Shown here: positions 6,692 through 14,782 of the stretch, piece by piece
Layout: each line of letters begins with the position of its first letter
Position numbering within the stretch: position 1 is the stretch's first letter
Origin: Trichomonas vaginalis G3
Lineage: Eukaryota > Parabasalia > Trichomonadida > Trichomonadidae
Length of the DNA: 22,343 nt
Direction: 5' to 3'
Assembly (NCBI RefSeq): GCF_026262505.1
Contig: NW_026529099.1
Coordinates: forward strand, 1 to 22,343
Notes under the pieces: model-generated
The model's input: only the letters and a program-made list of their open reading frames with translations
What the model was told of the DNA's origin: nothing
Database searches by the model: none
Program-made: the position numbers and the translations under genes

Positions 6692-7588
6692 TTATAAGCG
6701 TTTTACATGGTATATGTTGTGATGGTTCATGACTTTAAACAGTTTTGTAGCTTCTATTTCTTCTTTTAGTACATCGAATGTTTTAACAATGCCGAAAGTT
6801 TCTTTATATTTCTTCTTGACGTCAGATAGAAGGAAATCGTCAGCTGTTGGATAGTTTTTGTTCAGAAATGTCAACATGTCCATTTTATCTTCTGCTGGTT
6901 TCTCTACTTCTTTCTTTAAGTCAGCATAGTCGTTTCGCATACGTTCTATCTCTTTGACGGAGTAGTTATATTTCTTCATTGCTGCTTTACATTTTGAACA
7001 TTGTGGGTTCATTTTAGCATTGTACATTGAAACCTTACCTGCTAAAACAACTAAGGCGTAAATGGTTTTCTTTAACTCAAAAGTTGCGGGTTTTATCTGT
7101 TCATTCCATACTTTACCTCTTCTATCTTTATCTCTTATCTGCCATACACATTTTGCAACTAACGAAACAAAGTTGTCGTAGGTCTTAAACTCCTCCGATT
7201 TATATATGTCAATGAAATATACCATATCGCAGTCTTTGTGGTTGCAATGAAATCCAAGAAACTCATAGTTTACCTTACGTATGAACTTCTTTATTTCTAC
7301 TGAGTCAGTTGGTTTCACTTCTATTTCATCGAATTCAGGAATAGTGAGCTTTTGTTGTTGTATTTCAGGAAGTTTAGGTAGATGGTCAATAATATCCTGC
7401 ATTTCATAAAGATACTGTTCATTTGTTTCATCTTTTGCAGTGCAATCTAAATCTCCTTGGAGAAGTTCCTGCTTTATCTTCTGGATTTCTGTTTCGAAAG
7501 TATATGAAGAAGGAATGAAGCTTTTCATCTCTACTAACATAGATGTTGGGTTCATGACTAAAGAGTTTGGTGCTGTTGTTGCTAACAT
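6692..7588 (-). CDS. Unknown protein in the inverted-repeat cassette
   Basis: A whole-looking 298-residue protein, the only gene between the two inverted-repeat arms. No family was recognised. Visible features are a Met/Ser/Thr-rich start, possible zinc ligands in two places (FHCNHKDCDM near residue 113 and PQCSKCKAAM near 196), a charged helix of coiled-coil type (VKEIERMRNDYADLKKEVEK) and a C-terminal 60 residues (LTFLNKNYPTADDFLLSDVK through NIYHVKRL) with the helix-helix-hairpin pattern of a winged-helix domain. The leader upstream of 7588 matches that of the 5678 gene. DNA binding is a fair guess from the end domain; the true role is unknown. Confidence 0.65.
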   Translation of the reverse strand: MLATTAPNSLVMNPTSMLVEMKSFIPSSYTFETEIQKIKQELLQGDLDCTAKDETNEQYLYEMQDIIDHLPKLPEIQQQKLTIPEFDEIEVKPTDSVEIKKFIRKVNYEFLGFHCNHKDCDMVYFIDIYKSEEFKTYDNFVSLVAKCVWQIRDKDRRGKVWNEQIKPATFELKKTIYALVVLAGKVSMYNAKMNPQCSKCKAAMKKYNYSVKEIERMRNDYADLKKEVEKPAEDKMDMLTFLNKNYPTADDFLLSDVKKKYKETFGIVKTFDVLKEEIEATKLFKVMNHHNIYHVKRL

Positions 7589-7645
7589 GTTCTTACAATA
7601 AAAATAAAAAATATTTTTTTTAAAAAACTAACTTTATTTTTTATT
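7589..7645 (-). promoter_or_regulatory. Shared leader, copy upstream of the cassette gene
   Basis: On the minus strand it reads AATAAAGTTAGTTTTTTA, a perfect A-tract/T-tract, then TTGTAAGAACATG including the start codon. It matches the leader of the gene at 5678 in both blocks, which links the cassette gene to the two KilA-N genes in regulation. Confidence 0.55.
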
Positions 7646-7683
7646 TCGGGAAAATTCATGAGTTTTGGTTGAAAAATACGGTG

Positions 7684-7755
7684 GAGCCAAAAGTGGCTCG
7701 ACCTCAAAACAAGCATTTTGTGAAGAATATACCAACCGCCGGAATTCCGGCGGTT
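7684..7755. repeat. Two strong hairpins including a 22-bp perfect palindrome
   Basis: The first is GAGCCA-AAAG-TGGCTC at 7684-7699. The second is a perfect 22-base palindrome at 7734-7755, centred on GAATTC with arms AACCGCCG, followed by GCTTTTTAT. The palindrome is much richer in G and C than the surroundings. A bacterial reader would see a terminator, but the strand and the protist setting make this uncertain. Confidence 0.6.
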
Positions 7756-7788
7756 GCTTTTTATACAAAATTCAACGGGTGAAAGAAT

Positions 7789-7994
7789 ACGAAGATGAAG
7801 TCATGACAAAACATTTACGATGAAGTCTTGACAAAACATGTACGAAGAAGTCTTGACAAAACATTTACGAAGAAGTCATGACAAAGCATGTACGAAGAAG
7901 TCATGACAAAACATTTACGATGAAACCTTGACAAAACATATACGATGAAGAAGTCTTGACAAAACATTTACGAAGAAGTCTTGACAAAACATTT
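7789..7994. repeat. 25-bp tandem repeat array, 8 units
   Basis: Eight units with the core TCTTGACAAAACAT run head to tail. Six are 25 bases and two (7789-7816, 7942-7969) are 28 bases because of one extra triplet. The array lies on the inner side of the right inverted-repeat arm. The left arm carries only about one unit, so the array expanded on one side. No long reading frame runs through it. Confidence 0.85.
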
Positions 7995-8131
7995 ACGAAG
8001 AAGAAGTTTATTTCCTGGACTGTTGTCAAAATGTCATGTTGTCACCATTTTCAAAAAGATGTTAGTTGACCGAGGGACCGAGGGACCGAGGGACCTGGTG
8101 ACACCTAAAAACCATCTACCCTAAAATATAT
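7993..8131. repeat. Right arm of the inverted repeat
   Basis: The inverted partner of 6499-6646, with GACCGAGG triplicated at about 8067-8094. It ends four bases before the stop of the 8135-8995 gene, so the cassette boundary abuts a structural gene. The arm differs from its partner at only a handful of places. Confidence 0.85.
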
Positions 8132-8134
8132 TTT

Positions 8135-8995
8135 TCAATACTTTTTCAGCACTTTTCCGTAGTTATATATGAAAGACAATTCGAGATAAAAGTCATAGTA
8201 CAATGGTATTATATGCTGCACACCATTTGTTGTGAACCAAACTTGAAAGTCAGAGAAACTGTTACTAGGTGGTTCGTAGAATTTAGAAGCAAAGTCATAA
8301 AAGTCCTTACCGATACATAGAAAACTATTGTTGCTTGAACTGAAACTTGCATGGCACATAACATTTTGAGGGTCAAACACGTTTCTATAAACTGTCAAAT
8401 CTGCTGGTGGAAGTATAAATTTAAATGGACCATCTGGTGGTAATGGTTCGTTCTGGTTTAGTAACCGAAGAAATTGTGCCCAAGAACGTTTGTCTACTTG
8501 CCAAAATAAAAACTCTGTATCTCTTGGAGGGTTAATTTCAATCTTTTGAAATGAAACGGTGGAGTTCATCTTGTCATATTCTAGTTTCAGATAGTATGTT
8601 CCATTTAGTAAAGAGTCGTATTTTTCTTGAAATTCCCAATAATATTTGTTCATTTGAGTTTGAAAGTCATCTAGAGTTTTCTCAAGACTTTCGTCTGAAC
8701 GAACTGTAAAGATTCTCATTTCGTCAAATTTGTCTATTAGACCATCAGAACCTTTATACTGCCCATGAAAATATACTGCGAACATAAATGCGTTAGTTCT
8801 ATTTGAAAACAAAACTCTTCTAAATCCTATTGCCTTTGCATCTGAAGGACTTTGAAGCCAACGAATTGGATAGTTAAACCTGTATGCTCGGGATGAAATT
8901 TCTTCATCTGAAATAGTCCTACCAGCATTTGTAAAGATATAGTCTAACGGTTTTGTATCTGCTACTTTTGTTCTTTGTTTTTCAACCTGAAGCAT
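8135..8995 (-). CDS. Possible jelly-roll capsid (penton-like) protein, copy 1
   Basis: A whole-looking 286-residue protein, homologous over its full length to the gene at 14,783. Shared blocks are TKPLD(Y/E)xFTN near the start, YRF(N/D)YP(I/L)RWL, KAIGFRR near residue 60, RFLRxLNQ-type sequence near 175, HASFSxxxNSFLC near 215 and a C-terminal FYLELSFIYNY. The end (FQVWFTTNG then IPLYYDFYLELSFIYNY) has the beta-strand pattern of single jelly-roll minor capsid proteins, and the size fits a Polinton penton. That assignment is inference from pattern and size. An alternative is an unrelated virion or accessory protein. It stands alone beside PolB, whereas copy 2 sits with the fibre. Confidence 0.55.
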   Translation of the reverse strand: MLQVEKQRTKVADTKPLDYIFTNAGRTISDEEISSRAYRFNYPIRWLQSPSDAKAIGFRRVLFSNRTNAFMFAVYFHGQYKGSDGLIDKFDEMRIFTVRSDESLEKTLDDFQTQMNKYYWEFQEKYDSLLNGTYYLKLEYDKMNSTVSFQKIEINPPRDTEFLFWQVDKRSWAQFLRLLNQNEPLPPDGPFKFILPPADLTVYRNVFDPQNVMCHASFSSSNNSFLCIGKDFYDFASKFYEPPSNSFSDFQVWFTTNGVQHIIPLYYDFYLELSFIYNYGKVLKKY

Positions 8996-9036
8996 TTAAT
9001 ATATGTAAAAATATATGGTTTAAAAAACGTTTTTAC

Positions 9037-9070
9037 TTCATGCAATGTTTTATTTCATGCAATGTTTTAT
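9037..9070. repeat. 17-bp direct tandem duplication
   Basis: TTCATGCAATGTTTTAT occurs twice in a row at 9037-9053 and 9054-9070, at the 3' end of the PolB gene. The copies are identical, which implies a recent slippage or template-switch event. Confidence 0.8.
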
Positions 9071-11202
9071 TTCTGTGCCGTCTTCAAGTATGCCCCAGTA
9101 CTTACGCTTGGAGAGGACATGAACTTCGGAAAATACCTTATCTAGCTTAAAACAGCCCATCTTTTCACCGACCATGCCCATTTCAATGAGTTTGTTGTAC
9201 CCTTCTTCGTTCGTCATGAGTGCGTCAATGTTCTCATAGTAAACCACAACTTTGGATTTGACTTCGGAGAAGAATTTGTTGTAGTTGTCAAGGACTGCTT
9301 TTGCGAACTGAGGGTAAGACCAATGTTCGACAATAGGTTTTAATGTGGTTACTAAGCCATTTTGACCTTGAGTGAACTCGTACTTCAAAACAAAAGGAGA
9401 AAACCTTTCAACAAAGTTGTCGACCTTCTCATAATGTTTACTCTTCATCTTTTGAGGTTTCTTAATGGAATATCCCCATGTCGAATTCATAAGCAATTTG
9501 AGTGTCATTGCAAGTTTGGGGTTTGAAGCTTTCCTAATATCATACAGTTGTTGTATGACTTTTCCAACTGTATAGTTCCTTCCCGGGAACTCACCATCTT
9601 CGTTTGGAATTCCAGTCGGAATATATTGGACAAACCTCATGTATGCAGCGTTAAGGTCGACATAGTATATCTTTTCATCTGAGTCGAACTTGTCGCAACC
9701 AATTGGTCCAGTTTGTGGAAATTCAAGTGAGTCTCTTATCTTCTGAGAAACTTCTCCTGTTATCGCATAAACATCGTCGAAGCAACCTGTTTCATATAAA
9801 ACCTTCTGACCTAACTCAGAAGCTCTCCAATACAATTTGACGTCAATTGGATGTCTCAATGGAAGTTTGTTTATAGCATCTTGAAGTTCTTGCAACCTCA
9901 TTGGAAGTTCTTCTGGTTCAGGTTGGTATCCGAACAATCCAACTCCTTGTGGAACTGTGTACTTCTTTTGTGCTAGAACTCTGTCTGGAACAACTTTTGG
10001 TCTTGCTAACAGTGAAAAGTTTGTTTCGTCTTTTGGTACAAAAGTTTCTGTCAGCTTGTCATCTGGAATTGGTTCCAACAAACCTTTCTCGAAAAGAATG
10101 TTTACAGCTCTGACAATGTTGCACTTGCTTTTTCCGAACAATGGGTTTGTAAGACTTTCGTTCAACATGAAGTGGTTGTGGACAAGTACAATCTTCAACC
10201 ATGGTAAGTCTTTGTCAACAACATAGTCGTCATGTGAAGAACCTTTCTCAGTCGGAATGTTGACTCGGATATTGACATTTGCCAACGGTGCAATTTTTGT
10301 CAATTGACCTCTGAGAATGTACCTTGTCTTCACACATGACTCAAGATACTTCATCTTCTCATCTGTAACAAGACCAGAGTTCCTGAGACATGTAAGAATA
10401 CAAGGTTCGTTGACAATTGTTTCAATTGAATTGTAAATTCCATACCTTGTCAAGTCAATGTCAGACTTATTTCTGAAGGGGAAGTATCCAGCATGTTGTC
10501 TGACTGCTTGAGGGTTAGGTTGGTATCGCTCGAACTTGACACTTGCAATTCCTTCAATTGCATTCAAAATGTCTGAGTCGGAGTCAAACATTTGTTCTCT
10601 CTTTGTAGTCTTGAAAGCGTCAAGAAGTTGTGCGGCTGTTGTGACATTGCCATGTGCATAGTAAATGTGACCATCCAAATCTCTTATGGTCAATCTGAGA
10701 TTGTATCCTTTCTTATTTCCGTCTTGTATGGCAGCAAGTACACCCATGAAGCCTTCTTTGTTCTTTCCTTCGTCAAAGTTTACTGTAAAGGTTCGACCAG
10801 ATGTAATTTGACTTCTAACTTCACGATACTTCTCATATGCATATCTTGTTCTTTCCATGGGAACATGTGCGTCTTCACCTTTTCCTTTTTTCCTTCTCAA
10901 AGGATGCAATTGTTCGTCATGTTTCCAGTAGAATCTGGCAAAGCCGTCGTGTCCTCAACTTGAGGTTCACTAACATCGAAAGGCATGTCCATAAGACGTT
11001 CTTCTTCTAACCTCTCTAGTCTGTTTGGATAATTTGCACGTGCTGTTTCCAAATCCATTTCGTAGCGAAGACCAGCCAGTTTGTCATAGACTTTTATGGG
11101 TCTTCCCTTCCTATATTTAAAATTCTTCGAAACTCTCCAACCATATCTTTGCAACTCTGCTTTTATTCTAGCAGACTTTCTATCCATTCTATATGGGGGC
11201 AT
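9050..11202 (-). pseudogene. Family B DNA polymerase (protein-primed type), fossil
   Basis: This is the Maverick replicative polymerase. Counting from the upstream end of the long C-terminal frame, polymerase motif A lies near residues 415-424 (YYVDLNAAYM), followed by motif B (KLAMTLKLLMNSTWGYSIKK, ending near 484), a motif C-type strand (VVVYYENIDALM near 560) and a KxY-type end (LSKRKYWGILEDGT). Spacing and motif style fit the DNA_pol_B_2 group of protein-primed polymerases used by Polintons, adenoviruses and linear plasmids. The upstream part starts at an ATG at 11,202 with a basic segment (MPPYRMDRKSARIKAELQRY). The gene is broken, with about one break in reading frame, and is short for the family. 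It would copy the linear element from terminal-protein primers. Confidence 0.85.
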
Positions 11203-11233
11203 TTTTATAAAAATAAAAAAATATTTTTTTTCT
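11203..11233. promoter_or_regulatory. A-tract/T-tract spacer between PolB and the next gene
   Basis: A run of A then TAT then T (about 11,215-11,231) fills this 31-base gap. Similar near-palindromic tracts lie at 82-98, 1355-1372, 1726-1743, 4997-5010, 5701-5715 and 7606-7621, nearly always between two genes. It is a shared punctuation signal of the element; promoter or 3'-end function is inferred. Confidence 0.5.
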
Positions 11234-11817
11234 TTACTTTACATAACCGCCTGAAGCCATAAGTCTTTGACGCCAACCCATACCAGCTAATGAAGGTTGA
11301 CTTGGTTTAGTTTCCAAACTAAACTTTGGTTTTGGTTTATCTTCAGTTTTTGGTTTCTCTTCTTCTATCGGTTTTTCGTCACTTTTCGGTTCCTTTGACT
11401 TTACTTCACTTGCAGGAATAGTTGTGTCGTCAACATCTTCATAAATATCATATGCCATTTGTTTTTGTTTTCCTTTCAACTTTTTGTGTTTGTTGTAAAG
11501 TTTAGAATATTTCGACTCTAAGTCAATGAGATGTTCTATAATGAACTGTTGGTCAGTGAAGTAAACTTTTCCATCTGTTGTCTCGAAAGCTCCTTCAGAC
11601 TTCAATATTTTATTTGTGAGAGTCTGTTTCTTTTTTGAGATACTAGCCGTTCCATTTTTATGAAAAGTGACTTTGTAGTTAGGGTTTGTATTTCCAGACC
11701 TGGCACTTTCTATTATTGAATTTTTCTCTTCATCTGTAAGTTCTTTGACAGGTTTTGACAATGGTTCTGAACTTTTTGTTGTGGTGTCAAATCTACCGTT
11801 TCAACTTCTTCGGTCAT
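11234..11817 (-). pseudogene. Unknown Maverick protein with Pro/Lys/Glu-rich tail, fossil
   Basis: The region is read from an ATG at 11,817 that follows the leader TTTACTGAGATGAA, which also precedes the gene upstream. Recognisable parts are a region with KVTFHKNGTASISKK, a helical segment (IIEHLIDLESKYSKLYNKH, then a Lys-rich stretch), an acidic patch (YDIYEDVDD) and a long Lys/Pro/Glu tail that ends in SLAGMGWRQRLMASGGYVK. It is broken, with about one break. No family was recognised. Its place between PolB and virion-type genes, and the disordered charged tail, would fit a core or scaffold protein, which is a guess. Confidence 0.5.
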
Positions 11818-11823
11818 TTCATC

Positions 11824-11988
11824 TCAGTAAAAAATTTTAGTTTGGTTTGTTTTCAACTGGTTGTTGAGGTTTTTAAGTCGGTCTAAAACTTCCTGAGGTA
11901 TAGGAAGAACTTGACAAACACGTTGTGTAACTGCTGGAAGCCGACAAATCCATCTTGAACCCATTTGTCTCAATGCTGTATTGTTCAT
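11824..11988 (-). CDS. Small unknown protein, 54 residues
   Basis: A short gene that looks whole, bounded by an ATG at 11,988 and a TGA at 11,824-11,826. It reads MNNTALRQMGSRWICRLPAV at the start and has a helical end (EVLDRLKNLNNQLKTNQTK). The start follows TTTACTGAGATGAA, and the identical leader for the next gene down overlaps its own stop codon. The duplicated leader is the main reason to accept it as a gene. Net charge is positive. Function unknown. Confidence 0.5.
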   Translation of the reverse strand: MNNTALRQMGSRWICRLPAVTQRVCQVLPIPQEVLDRLKNLNNQLKTNQTKIFY

Positions 11989-12002
11989 TTCATCTCAGTA
12001 AA

Positions 12003-12409
12003 AACTTTACATTCCCCACGTTTGAGGCGGTTGAGGTTGGTTATTGTTTACCCACTGTTGTGCATGGTTTATATCCTCTGTTAAAGAATCTTTCACCTTG
12101 GTCCATATAGTGTCCTGCTTGGTTATAGTAGTCATTTGCTTTGTTATAATAGTTTCCTGCTTGTCTTCCTACATTGTCCATCCATCCTTGAACTTTTCCT
12201 CTTGTTTCAGGATTTGGAATAAGATTTGTTGCATCTCGTGCTACATCCCAACCTTTCTGTACAGTTTGTATAATAGGTTGTGCTTTCTCTTTAAGTATAC
12301 CTAATGTACTCAAAATCTTCCTTCCAACTCCAAATACACCTCTGGCTATTGTTCCCACTGCGGGCAAAAATCTGGATGCAACTCCTGCTAATGCGCCAAA
12401 TAAACCCAT
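12003..12409 (-). pseudogene. Amphipathic Gly-rich virion-type protein (pVI-like), fossil
   Basis: It begins MGLFGALAGVASRFLPAVG, a glycine at position 2 followed by a hydrophobic, Gly/Ala-rich amphipathic helix, then a second helix (KILSTLGILKEKAQPIIQTV) and a Tyr/Asn/Gln-rich repeat-like end (NYYNKANDYYNQAGHYMDQ). Membrane-active virion proteins such as adenovirus protein VI have this kind of N-terminus. A similar small protein (MGFFSSIGNFF) is encoded at 15,635-15,877, so there may be a pair. The region is broken, with about one break. It diverges from the integrase with only 17 bases between start codons. The pVI comparison is based on shape only. Confidence 0.5.
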
Positions 12410-12426
12410 TTCTTATGGGTTAAAAA
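12404..12426. promoter_or_regulatory. Compact divergent start region with small hairpin
   Basis: Only 17 bases separate the start codons at 12,409 (minus) and 12,427 (plus). ACCCAT at 12,404-12,409 and ATGGGT at 12,415-12,420 form a 6-bp stem with a 5-base loop. The spacer is too short for two separate full promoters. Confidence 0.4.
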
Positions 12427-13383
12427 ATGACGAATCCAAACAAGGACCCCTATGTTTCTAAAGCGACAAAGAAAGCACTCATGGTAAAAATCTTTAGTTC
12501 AACACCAAATGCTTGGTTTATGGATATCTTGGAAAACATTCCGAGGTATAGAGAAGATGGACCACCATACTGGCTAATATTTGTCGGTCAAAACACAAGA
12601 TACTGTGAAGCCATACCATTATGGTCCAAAAATATTTTAGATGTGAAAACTGCTTTGACAATATTCGTTGACAAATACCATCCAACAAAACTGACATCTG
12701 ACTGTGAAAGTTCTTTCAAATCAGACGATATTAAAAACTATCTGCGTTCAAAAAATGTAAACCAATATTTCATTGTCGACCAAAACCATTCTGCTCTTGG
12801 TGTCTTGACGGTTGTATAAAAATGTTAAGAGACTTAAACCAACCACAAGGTGGTGAAGCAAATGAAATGTCATATGACGACAAATATAGACACTTCTCCA
12901 TGGCAAAGATGAGACAAGTTTTAAATATTTTACAATAGCCGTAAACAAAAAGGTTTGGGAAACCACTCCCCCGAAGAAATGAAAAACAACCCTGACTTAG
13001 AGAAAGACTATATATTTAATAATTTAGTCAAAAGAGACAAACAAGAAAGAATGCCGGGCTTCAAACTTCAGAAAGGTGACAAAGTAAAAATAGAAATACC
13101 TAAACGCGACCCATATGAAAATACTATTGACTATGACAACAATGGAACCGACAGGTACTCACATTCGTGTTCGTAAAATAGAAGAAAGTATACAAGAGAA
13201 TATTATGAAGTTTTAGGCAAACATGGCAAAATGTACAGACTGCAAGCAGAAGATAAAACTACTATTGTCAGACCTCGTTTCAAACTTGTCAAAGTTCAAG
13301 GTGGTATACTTTCAAAGACAGTTCCTAACAAATATAAGACAACTCCTGACGAATATGCTAAAGAAGTTGAAAATGACGACTAA
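12427..13383 (+). pseudogene. Retroviral-type DDE integrase, fossil
   Basis: This is the Polinton integrase, which inserts the linear element into host DNA. The catalytic core has the first aspartate in NAWFMDILENIPRY near 12,508-12,550, the strand YWLIFVGQNTRYCEAIPLWS, and the second aspartate in KLTSDCESSFKS near 12,690-12,720. A basic downstream part (GFKLQKGDKVKIEIPKRDPY near 13,055-13,115) has the SH3/chromo-like look usual after the core, and a final segment (YRLQAEDKTTIVRPRFKLVK) ends near 13,383. The region is broken, with several breaks. Its stop overlaps the stop of the convergent fibre gene. In this window it lies near the middle of the element and not at an end. Confidence 0.8.
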
Positions 13384-14764
13384 GCATTTCTATACCATGC
13401 GTAAACTGTCATGTAAGGTGGCATGTAGTCTTTACTTTGTCCCGTTGTTTGCGTATACCCTGAAACGAAATGTGTATGGTCTCCTCCTACCTCAGTGTTA
13501 TCCAAGTAACAATTTATAGCAAATGAACGTTGTCTTTAACATCATATCCTTTACCTTTTGTCATTCCTGTCCAATCCCAATATTTATGCCTATGCCCACC
13601 TTCTCGAGATGTAGTTAAACTTACGTAGTGACTGTGCGCAGGTAAATTTGCACCTGAAATCGTTTTACTTCCACCTGTTTCCTTTGAAGAGTTTGCACAA
13701 TACAAAAACCTGTCGACTATTTGAGTCCAAGTTCCAAAACCAAGTACTACTTCTGGTCTGGTAGAGTTCATTGACGTATAAATAGAGCCTATAGGATATA
13801 ATGTTTGAAGTATTTCTGTCTTTAATGTTTGAAGCTCTGTTTTGTCAGCCTTCTTATCTAACATTGCTGGTAGTTCATATGCTTCAAAGTTTCTGGCATG
13901 ACTTTCAATGTTCCTGCAACTGTTATCTAAATTGTTTAGTGTATCTTTTACGCTTGTACTTGGATTCTCTAAAGGTGCACTTGAACCAAGGTCAAAGTTC
14001 AATATTATGTCGTCTGCTGTAAAAGTTGTAAAACTTGTATGTGTATGAGTCTTATTTGCTTTCTTCTCTAACTCATCGTTAACATAAGTTTTATCTGCTT
14101 TAAGGTCTAAACATCCTGAAACCCATCCTGTATTGGCTTTACCTTTTAAAATCTTCGATGTCCGTTCATGGTACCATTCAACCCTTTCTTTCATTTCGTT
14201 ATCTTTTTCATCCACATATTCCTTATCCGCCTTCTTCACTAACACACTAGCCACCCATCCCTTATCTGCTTTCTTTTCAAGGCTGACGTTTAAGTCTGTT
14301 ATTTCAGATATAGAATGTGTATGAGTCTTTTTAGAATATTCGTTTTCAGCTCTTGTCACTTCACTTGACATTTTATTGTCAACATATGTTTTGTCTGCTA
14401 GTTCAGGATGAGTATGTTCTTTTGTTGCATAAGCTTTGTTAGCTCTTTCTTCTTCTTTTGCTATTGCATCGTCTACATATGTTTTGTCTGCTTTGTTGTC
14501 AACATCTGCTTTCAAAAGAAGTTCATTTATAGGTTTCTCGTTTAAAGTTCCTTTTGTTGGATTTATACAGACAGTATGGTTCTTATTGTCTTGAAACAGA
14601 AACTCATCTGTCATTGGGTTTAATGTCAGTTTTAAGTTTCCTTCTTTCAATGACTCAGATATCTTAGAATAGTTTGAAAAGTTTGTTGTGTTCTTATTTA
14701 GAGCTTGCATAATGAGTTGTCGGTTGTGTTGTATTTCTCTCATAGACGCTGTTTCATTTGACAT
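13380..14764 (-). pseudogene. Phage-like fibre with tail-collar domain, fossil
   Basis: The N-terminal two thirds form a coiled-coil stalk with repeats of the type KADKxYVDxx/KKADKGWV (at least six: ADKTYVDDAI, LADKTYVDNKM, KKADKGWVASVL, KKADKEYVDEK, LKADKTYVNDEL and a diverged copy) and THTH motifs. The C-terminal third is a phage collar/gp10-type domain: LYPIGSIYTSMNSTRPEVVL, GFGTWTQIVDRFLY, TGGSKTISGANLPAHSHYV, then a GGDHTH-type end. In phages such proteins form host-binding fibres. It starts at an ATG at 14,764, 18 bases from the divergent 14,783 gene. The region is broken, with about one break. The likely role is the receptor-binding spike of a Maverick virion. Confidence 0.8.
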
Positions 14765-14782
14765 TTTTATTATAGATAAAAT
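14765..14782. promoter_or_regulatory. 18-base divergent promoter between fibre and capsid-type gene
   Basis: The whole intergenic space is TTTTATTATAGATAAAAT. It contains AGATAAAA, also seen at 2653-2664 and near 16,263-16,272. Both genes must use promoter elements within these 18 bases or inside each other's coding sequence. Confidence 0.4.

Noticed and set aside
8953-9150. 65-residue plus-strand frame
   Set aside because: Low-complexity Phe/Leu/Cys reading opposite the ends of two real minus-strand genes.
9901-10226. Plus-strand frames opposite PolB
   Set aside because: They are shadows of the PolB coding strand, with no recognisable motif and no plausible leader.
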